The notes beneath the pieces are model-generated. The model had not been told where the DNA came from. It searched no databases and saw only the letters and a list, made by a program, of their open reading frames with translations. Below are positions 57,358 through 64,000 of a stretch of 64,000 bases of DNA, in pieces; positions within the stretch are counted from its first letter, which is position 1; every line of letters begins with the position of its first letter. Both the position numbers and the translations under genes were made by a program. The DNA comes from Corynebacterium testudinoris (lineage in GTDB: Bacteria > Actinomycetota > Actinomycetes > Mycobacteriales > Mycobacteriaceae). The stretch is from assembly GCF_001021045.1 (NCBI RefSeq), contig NZ_CP011545.1, positions 1,674,001 to 1,738,000 of the forward strand, read 5' to 3'.

Positions 57358-57663
57358 TTAGTCAGGCAGGATCAGATCGGGCTTGTCCAGCTCTTCGATG
57401 TTGACGTCCTTGTACGTGATCACCCGGACGTAGCGGACGAAACGGGCAGCTCGATACATATCCCATACCCAGGCGTCAGACATGCGGACCTCGTAGTAGA
57501 CGTCCTTGCCATCGTTGTGCGGAATGAGCTCCACGGCGTTGGCGAGGTAGAAGCGTCGCTCCGTCTCCACGACGTAGGAGAACTGGCTGACCACGTCCCG
57601 ATACTCACGGTAGAGGGAGAGTTCTACCTCTGCCTCGTAGTTGTCGAGTTCCTCAGCACTCAC
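57358..57663 (-). CDS. DUF2469 conserved actinobacterial protein
   Basis: 101 residues, acidic; starts MSAEELDNYEAEVELSLYREYRDVVSQFSYVVETERRFYLAN, typical of DUF2469, which sits beside rnhB in mycobacteria and corynebacteria. Function is unknown. GTG 57663 has GGAGGAAG about 8 bp upstream and overlaps the rnhB stop as GTGA, so it is coupled to rnhB. Confidence 0.88.
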   Translation of the reverse strand: MSAEELDNYEAEVELSLYREYRDVVSQFSYVVETERRFYLANAVELIPHNDGKDVYYEVRMSDAWVWDMYRAARFVRYVRVITYKDVNIEELDKPDLILPD

Positions 57664-58286
57664 AGTTCTTCCTCCTGCATATTCAGCCACTCGCGGTGGG
57701 CCGCCGCAATGTTGGCATAAGTGTATCGGTGCTCCGGGGTCGCACCGTGCTGGCGCACCGCAGCCATATGCGCCTTCGTGGAGTACCCCTTGTGCGAGGC
57801 CAAACCGTAGTCGGGGAACCGAGCATCCATCTCGACCATGAGGCGATCCCGCGTGACCTTGGCCAGGACACTCGCCGCAGAAATGCAGCGCGCAGCCAGG
57901 TCGCCGCCGATGATGGGCAAGTGCGGCGACGTGAGTCCCGGGATGTACCACGCATCGGTGAGGACGTAGCCGGGGTGGGTGTCTAGGCGGGCGATAGCCC
58001 GGCGCATGCCGGAGATGTTGGCATGTTGGATCCCACGGACGTCGATAAGCGATGCCTCAATGCTGACAACTGACCAGGACACCGCCACCGACGCAATGAT
58101 GGGAAAGAGCCGCTCGCGGGCGCGCGGGGTGAGCTTCTTGGAATCGGTGAGAGTGGCCAACTCGGGCAGGTCACAATCAGGCAGGATGCACGCAGCGATG
58201 GTGATGGGGCCACAACAGGCGCCACGACCGGCCTCATCAACGCCCGCGACGGGCCCGAGTCCGTGCCGTGAAAGCAGGAACTCCAC
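57660..58286 (-). CDS. rnhB: Ribonuclease HII
   Basis: Removes misincorporated ribonucleotides from DNA. 208 residues with VAGVDEAGRGACCGPI (catalytic Asp and Glu), TDSKKLTPRAREL-like TDSKKL, VLTDAWYIPG and ASVLAKVTRDRLM. The GTG start overlaps the lepB TAG by one base. Confidence 0.95.
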   Translation of the reverse strand: MEFLLSRHGLGPVAGVDEAGRGACCGPITIAACILPDCDLPELATLTDSKKLTPRARERLFPIIASVAVSWSVVSIEASLIDVRGIQHANISGMRRAIARLDTHPGYVLTDAWYIPGLTSPHLPIIGGDLAARCISAASVLAKVTRDRLMVEMDARFPDYGLASHKGYSTKAHMAAVRQHGATPEHRYTYANIAAAHREWLNMQEEEL

Positions 58287-58999
58287 TACTGAATATCCAG
58301 GTCCTTCACGGAGCCAATGCGATTGAAGGGGAAAATGATGACCTGGACCTTGCCGCGGATATTCTCCCTCGGGATGGTGCCCTGGTACTGATCCCCGACG
58401 TGGGCGCGGGAGTCGAGGGAGTTGGTGCGATTATCGCCCATCATGAAATAGTTGCCCTCCGGGACCTGGATGGGGCCGAAGTAGTCGCCACCGCAGGCCT
58501 CCGAACCAGTCATGGGATTGACGGGGTACGCCGACGGCTGCATCGTGTACGACTGATCTATGGGGCTGCCATCAACCATGACCGCCGGATCGCCCGCCTG
58601 GCAGGACACCGTCTGACCACCCGTGGCGACGATGCGCTTGACCAGGTCATTTTCATCCGGAGCCACGAGCCCGACGTACGAGCCGAGGTTTTGCAACGTC
58701 CGCACAACATCATTGGTGGAACGCTGCGAGATAAACCCACTGTTCCACGAATCGGTGCCCTTGAACACCACGACATCGCCGGGCTCAGGGTCGCTGAAAC
58801 GATAGCTCACCTTATCCACAAAAATCCGGTCGCCGGTACACCCCTCACAGCCGTGCAACGTCGGCTCCATCGACTGCGAAGGGATCATGTACACCCGGCC
58901 AACGAACGTCTGGATGAGGAAGATAGCCAGCAACGTCACCAGAATGACCACCGGGATCTCGATGTACCAGGGCGCTGACTTCTTCTCTGATGTGCTCAC
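58286..58999 (-). CDS. lepB: Signal peptidase I
   Basis: Cleaves Sec/Tat signal peptides at the outer face of the membrane. 237 residues: one N-terminal membrane helix (IPVVILVTLLAIFLIQTFV), catalytic Ser in MIPSQSMEPTL near residue 38, catalytic Lys in NDLVKRIVATGGQ near 120, and the GDNRTNSLDSR motif. It is the first gene of the lepB-rnhB-DUF2469 operon. Confidence 0.95.
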   Translation of the reverse strand: MSTSEKKSAPWYIEIPVVILVTLLAIFLIQTFVGRVYMIPSQSMEPTLHGCEGCTGDRIFVDKVSYRFSDPEPGDVVVFKGTDSWNSGFISQRSTNDVVRTLQNLGSYVGLVAPDENDLVKRIVATGGQTVSCQAGDPAVMVDGSPIDQSYTMQPSAYPVNPMTGSEACGGDYFGPIQVPEGNYFMMGDNRTNSLDSRAHVGDQYQGTIPRENIRGKVQVIIFPFNRIGSVKDLDIQ

Positions 59000-59049
59000 G
59001 CCAGCAGATGCTACCAGTCAACCCTGACACAACCCGGTGAGGCAGCAGG

Positions 59050-59532
59050 CTAGACCACACCGACGGCGTGGAACAGGCCAGCGGCTACCGCGCCGGAGAA
59101 CACGCCCCACAGCACCACGGCCACGAGAGTCCACGCGACGACCGTGCTGCGCTTGGCGCCAGCTCCCACCAATGCAGTGGAGGTGAACTGGGAGGGCAGC
59201 AGGGCCGGGCCGATGAGGCTGGCGCCGGGGACTCCGAAACGCTTCATGTTCTCCACTGCTCGAGACGCCCGCTTGCCTTCCGCGGACGCGGCGTTTGGAC
59301 GTGAGCCACGCACGGCCCGGCGGATTTGGTCGCCGACGAAGACGAACGCCAGCACCGACAGGACGTTGCCCAGTGTCGCCGCCAGGACGGCCACGGGAAT
59401 GGGCACGCCCGCAGCGATACCAATGATGGATCCGGCGTGGGATTCAATGAAGGGGATGAAACCGATGAGGAACACGCCGAGGAATTGGACGGCGTCGGGA
59501 AGGGAAGAAACGAAGTTCTGGAGAGTTTGCAT
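59050..59532 (-). CDS. Small membrane protein, Sm_multidrug_ex (DUF2384-unrelated) family
   Basis: 160 residues with four hydrophobic stretches; FLIGFIPFIESHAGSIIGIAAGVPIPVAVLAATLGNVLSVLAF is the signature of the small multidrug-export protein family (PF06695 type). No drug has been tied to most members. ATG 59532 has AAGGAG 8 bp upstream. It diverges from the kinase gene at 59683. Confidence 0.78.
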   Translation of the reverse strand: MQTLQNFVSSLPDAVQFLGVFLIGFIPFIESHAGSIIGIAAGVPIPVAVLAATLGNVLSVLAFVFVGDQIRRAVRGSRPNAASAEGKRASRAVENMKRFGVPGASLIGPALLPSQFTSTALVGAGAKRSTVVAWTLVAVVLWGVFSGAVAAGLFHAVGVV

Positions 59533-59650
59533 GATCGGGCTCCTTATCTCATGGGGTGTTACTTGGACGCTTTCTAGCTTCGCGTCTGCCGAGGCTTCCC
59601 GGTAGTACCGCGACGTCATGACCTGCCCAGATACCTGTCATCGTTGTTCC

Positions 59651-59664
59651 ATGACAATTGTCAT
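59651..59664. promoter_or_regulatory. Perfect 14-bp palindrome upstream of the second histidine kinase gene
   Basis: ATGACAATTGTCAT is fully palindromic and ends 18 bp before the kinase ATG. TGAC/GTCA half-sites of this kind are recognised by several NarL/LuxR-type response regulators, so autoregulation by the cognate regulator is likely. Confidence 0.55.
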
Positions 59665-59682
59665 TGCTCTACGGTGGACGCT

Positions 59683-60885
59683 ATGACAGAGACTGACCAG
59701 TTCGCCGTTCCCCGCCCGGCGGGACAGCTTTCCGACGCCACCCGTGCCCGAGGCAGCGTCGCCACCGGAATGCGGGCCAGCTGGTGGTACTCGTGGTCCG
59801 GCTTGGCCATGGTGGTCGTCGCCTCGAATGCCCTAGTGGTCGCGCCTGTTGCCATGGTCGAGGAGGGAGTAAGCGCCCGAGCACTCCTCTCCGTGGTGGT
59901 GTGCGTGGTCTCGGCGGGCACCCAGCTGGCCTTCCTCATGGGGCTGCGGCAGGGAATGGGCCGAGGCGTGAGCAATTGGCCGGTGGCAGTAGCGATGTTG
60001 CTGGCGGGGGCGGCAGTCCTCGGCATCACCGCTCCCCTGCCGTGGTCATCTCTCCCGCTGATCTCTGCGGCGGCCCTGCTGGCGTGCTCACTCAGGGGAG
60101 CCCGCCGCTGGTTAGCCCTCACCCTCGCCGTCGGAGCGCTCCTGGTCGAAATAGTGGCCATGCCCGACGGCAGCAACCGCGGTCCCCTCTCCTTCCTCTT
60201 CGCGGTGTTACTCCCGATGACCACCTTCGGCACGGTGTGGGCCTGGGACATTGTGGTGCGCATCGATAACGCGCGCTCCTCTGAGAGCCGGCTCGCCGTT
60301 GCCCGGGAGCGCCTGCGCTTCGCCGCCGACTTGCACGATATCCAGGGCCATACGCTGCAGGTCATCGCCCTCAAAGCTGAGCTTGCCGAGCGCCTACTAG
60401 ACAAAGATCCCGCCGCCTCCCGCGCCCAATTGGCCGAAATCCGCACCCTAGCGGCCGATTCACTCAGCGACACCCGCGAACTCGTCCAGGGCTACCGCGC
60501 TCCCGAACTCGCCGAGGAGCTCAGCAACGCCCACGACGTGCTGGAAGCGGCCGGCTTCCGCACCCACCTCGACGTCGACCGCCTCCCCACCACCCCCGCA
60601 TCACGCGCCGTCTTCGGCCGCGTCCTCCGCGAAGCCACCACTAACATCCTCCGCCACGCATCCCCGGGGCCGGTAACAATCCTTATCGACGACCGCGCCT
60701 CCCACCATTGGAACCTCCGCATCAGCAATGCGGTGGGGGCGTCGAAAAGCCTTCCTGCGGAAGGCTCGGGCCTGGCCGGGCTGCGCGAACGCCTCCGCAC
60801 CGCCGGCGGCTCGCTCACAACCACCGTCGACGGCGAGACGTTTATCCTCAATGCGACCCTTCCCCCTGAGCTGGAGGTATCCTAA
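59683..60885 (+). CDS. Sensor histidine kinase, DesK/NarL-like
   Basis: 400 residues: five to six N-terminal hydrophobic helices, then HisKA_3 box ERLRFAADLHDIQGHTLQVIALKAELAERLL with phospho-acceptor His near residue 223, and a HATPase domain (LREATTNILRHASPGPVTI, GSGLAGLRERLRTAGGSL). The lack of an extracellular loop suggests sensing within the membrane. The stop overlaps the regulator start as TAATG. Confidence 0.9.
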   Translation: MTETDQFAVPRPAGQLSDATRARGSVATGMRASWWYSWSGLAMVVVASNALVVAPVAMVEEGVSARALLSVVVCVVSAGTQLAFLMGLRQGMGRGVSNWPVAVAMLLAGAAVLGITAPLPWSSLPLISAAALLACSLRGARRWLALTLAVGALLVEIVAMPDGSNRGPLSFLFAVLLPMTTFGTVWAWDIVVRIDNARSSESRLAVARERLRFAADLHDIQGHTLQVIALKAELAERLLDKDPAASRAQLAEIRTLAADSLSDTRELVQGYRAPELAEELSNAHDVLEAAGFRTHLDVDRLPTTPASRAVFGRVLREATTNILRHASPGPVTILIDDRASHHWNLRISNAVGASKSLPAEGSGLAGLRERLRTAGGSLTTTVDGETFILNATLPPELEVS

Positions 60886-61487
60886 TGATCCGCGTGCTTT
60901 TCGCCGACGACGAGGACTTGATCCGCACCGCCCTGACCACACTCCTCGACCTCGAAGACGACATCGAGGTCATCGCCTCCGTCAGCGACGGCCAAGCGGC
61001 CGTCACCAAAGCCGTCGAACTCAGGCCCGACGTCTGCCTCCTCGACCTCGAAATGCCCGGCCTCGACGGCGTGGAAGCAGCCGAGAAAATCGCCCGCAGC
61101 GTATCGACGAAATCCATCATCGTCACCCGGCACGCCCGACCCGGAGTCCTCCGCCGAGCCATGGCAGCGGGCGTGGCAGGCTTCGTCACCAAATCAACGC
61201 CCGCTTCCGAACTCGCCGAAGTCATCCGCGCCATCGCCGCCGGCAAACGCCACGTCGACCCCGATATCGCCGCCTCCGCCCTCACCGCCGAAAGAACACC
61301 CCTCACCGACCGCGAACTCGACGTCCTCCGCGTCGGCCGCGACGCCGCCACCGTCGGCGACATCGCAGCAGAACTCCACCTCGCGCCCGGCACCGTCCGC
61401 AACTACCTCTCCAAGGCAATGCGAAAACTGGGTGTGGCAACACGACGCGAAGCCTCCGACGTGGCCTGGGAGGAAGGCTGGATCTAG
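60885..61487 (+). CDS. NarL/LuxR-family response regulator
   Basis: 200 residues: receiver domain (IRVLFADDEDLIRTAL, phospho-acceptor Asp in VCLLDLEMPGLDG, Thr in IIVTRHARPG, Lys in GFVTKSTP) and LuxR helix-turn-helix (LTDRELDVLRVGRDAATVGDIAAELHLAPGTVRNYLSKAMRKLG). GGAGG lies 8 bp upstream of ATG 60885. Targets are unknown apart from the probable palindrome upstream of its own kinase gene. Confidence 0.92.
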   Translation: MIRVLFADDEDLIRTALTTLLDLEDDIEVIASVSDGQAAVTKAVELRPDVCLLDLEMPGLDGVEAAEKIARSVSTKSIIVTRHARPGVLRRAMAAGVAGFVTKSTPASELAEVIRAIAAGKRHVDPDIAASALTAERTPLTDRELDVLRVGRDAATVGDIAAELHLAPGTVRNYLSKAMRKLGVATRREASDVAWEEGWI

Positions 61488-61511
61488 GCGCCGCGGCTTC
61501 CTCCCCGCCTC

Positions 61512-61587
61512 GGGTGATATCACCCTGTCGAAACAGCCCCGATGTGGGCTCCCAGCACGGTTGAGAGGACTGGTTTCGACAGGGTGA
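61512..61587. repeat. Nested palindromes downstream of the response regulator gene
   Basis: GGGTGATATCACCC (61512-61525) is a perfect palindrome. It overlaps one arm of a larger inverted repeat whose 15-bp arms are TCACCCTGTCGAAAC (61520-61534) and GTTTCGACAGGGTGA (61573-61587). A run of A follows the right arm. It could act as a terminator or represent a small repeat element. Confidence 0.6.
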
Positions 61588-61659
61588 AAACACACTTTGT
61601 GTCAGGAGCCGGGGATAGAGACGCAGGCAAACTAGCTTGCCAGCAGCAGTCGGTCTGAT

Positions 61660-61683
61660 GTCGCGATCAGGATGTCGCGATCA
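61660..61683. repeat. Dispersed copy of the GTCGCGATCA double box
   Basis: GTCGCGATCA occurs at 61660-61669 and 61674-61683, the same 10-mer at the same 14-bp spacing as inside the 104-bp units at 26.8-27.5 kb. Flanking sequence does not match the rest of the unit. Confidence 0.7.
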
Positions 61684-61689
61684 ACATGA

Positions 61690-61762
61690 ATTCTCTAGAA
61701 TGCACATTCCGCTTTTCCGCGACCTGCGAAAACCTGAAGCAGCGCAACGCATTCTAGAGAAT
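61690..61762. repeat. 73-bp element with 14-bp terminal inverted repeats
   Basis: Arms ATTCTCTAGAATGC (61690-61703) and GCATTCTAGAGAAT (61749-61762) are exact complements with 45 bp between. No coding region fits inside. No target duplication was found, so a MITE-like origin is only a possibility. Confidence 0.6.
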
Positions 61763-61816
61763 CTGTGTAGGCCCTCCGATCCCAGTGCCTGCTCCGGCGT
61801 TGCGGGATCGGGGCAG

Positions 61817-61858
61817 AAAAACGGCCCCGCTCCACCAGGTGATGGTGGTGCGGGGCCG
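61817..61858 (-). terminator. Rho-independent terminator after rplS
   Basis: Reverse-strand stem CGGCCCCGCACCACCA paired with TGGTGGAGCGGGGCCG, followed by TTTTT. It lies 39 bp beyond the rplS stop. Confidence 0.92.
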
Positions 61859-61897
61859 CTGGTCAGAGCATCTTGCAGCTCGGTCAAGCACTGAAAA

Positions 61898-62239
61898 CTA
61901 GCGCTTCTCCTTGATGCGGGCAGCCTTGCCGCGCAGGTCGCGCAGGTAGTAGAGCTTCGCACGACGGACGTCGCCCTTGCGGATGACCTCGATCTTGTCG
62001 ATGTTCGGGGAGTGGACCGGGAAGGTACGCTCCACGCCGATGCCGAAGGTCACCTTGCGGACGGTGAAGGTCTCGCGGATGCCGGAGCCCTGGCGGCGGA
62101 TGACAACGCCCTTGAACAGCTGGGTACGCTCGTTGCTACCTTCGATGACCTTGACGTGAACGTCGAGGGTGTCGCCGGGGCGGAAGGCGGGGATGTCGTC
62201 GCGCAGCTGTGCTGCATCAACCTTGTCGAGAATGTTCAT
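61898..62239 (-). CDS. rplS: 50S ribosomal protein L19
   Basis: 113 residues, standard length, with [60 protein letters not shown] and the basic C-terminus [23 protein letters not shown] lies about 10 bp upstream of the ATG. Monocistronic, with its own terminator. Confidence 0.97.
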   Translation of the reverse strand: MNILDKVDAAQLRDDIPAFRPGDTLDVHVKVIEGSNERTQLFKGVVIRRQGSGIRETFTVRKVTFGIGVERTFPVHSPNIDKIEVIRKGDVRRAKLYYLRDLRGKAARIKEKR

Positions 62240-62445
62240 TGAACTGATTCCTTTTTTAGTTCTGGACAGAGGACCCTGGCGGCTCTTTCTTGGTGGAACG
62301 CTCGGCCGGTTCGTGCCCGGTGCAAAGTACTGCTACCACTACCCCATCAAAGGTCGCGGTTAACCGGGTTAGTGTGCCACATCGCGGCGGGATCAGGCAA
62401 ATCTCCTCCGGGTGGGTGAGAAGTGCGCTAGCGTGGGTCCACGAC

Positions 62446-64000
<1,555 letters not shown>

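Overview
The window is chromosomal DNA from a high-GC actinomycete, almost certainly a Corynebacterium. Evidence is the presence of mycothione reductase, malate:quinone oxidoreductase, an LpqY-SugABC trehalose importer, a Rip1-type site-2 protease, and gene orders typical of the family: dxr-rip1-ispG-PBP-map, cdsA-frr-pyrH, rpsB-tsf, and comM-dprA next to yraN, rnhB, lepB and rplS. I cannot name the species. Two genes run off the edges: proS on the left (3' end missing) and thiC on the right (3' end missing).

Layout. 1-2.4 kb: proS diverging from yaaA. 2.4-12.5 kb: accessory region with an AAA ATPase, a decayed IS481-type transposase, a lipase-like hydrolase diverging from its TetR regulator, a two-component system operonic with a LanFEG-like ABC transporter, and an MFS exporter diverging from an XRE/MmyB-type regulator. 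12.5-26.7 kb: core metabolism (cobA, selO, mqo, mtr, map, a lipoprotein PBP, ispG, rip1, dxr). 26.8-27.5 kb: seven tandem 104-bp repeats between convergent genes. 27.5-35.4 kb: ABC-2 exporter, rlmN, cdsA, frr, pyrH and two conserved actinobacterial genes. 35.4-39.8 kb: trehalose ABC importer. 40.1-44.5 kb: heterodimeric YbtPQ/IrtAB-like ABC transporter behind a candidate DtxR box, with a TetR gene. 44.6-49.4 kb: tsf, rpsB, a degenerate M23 protein, an LssY-domain membrane protein and xerC. 49.4-53.3 kb: a small island carrying an AbiE toxin-antitoxin locus broken by an IS256-family element. 53.3-62.2 kb: dprA, comM, yraN, an Ltp lipoprotein, DUF2469, rnhB, lepB, a small membrane protein, a second two-component system and rplS. 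62.4 kb to the end: TPP riboswitch and thiC.

Main points of interest. (1) The IS256 element (1453 bp, 9-bp target duplication) sits inside the AbiEi antitoxin gene. Removing the IS and one duplicate copy restores one uninterrupted 336-codon frame. The partner AbiEii toxin also appears frameshifted near its N-terminus. Two operator-like repeats 53 bp apart lie just upstream of abiEi. (2) The 104-bp array has exact periodicity, and its inner motif (two GTCGCGATCA boxes 14 bp apart) recurs once 34 kb away upstream of rplS. (3) Palindromes with CATCC/GGATG arms occur 32-35 bp upstream of both the histidine kinase gene and the ABC ATPase gene of the same cluster, a plausible response-regulator operator pair. 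(4) A perfect 14-bp palindrome lies just upstream of the second two-component system. (5) Many starts have a TANNNT hexamer 6-8 bp upstream and no Shine-Dalgarno sequence, as expected for leaderless mRNAs.

All family assignments come from reading translated sequence and motifs; no database search was run.
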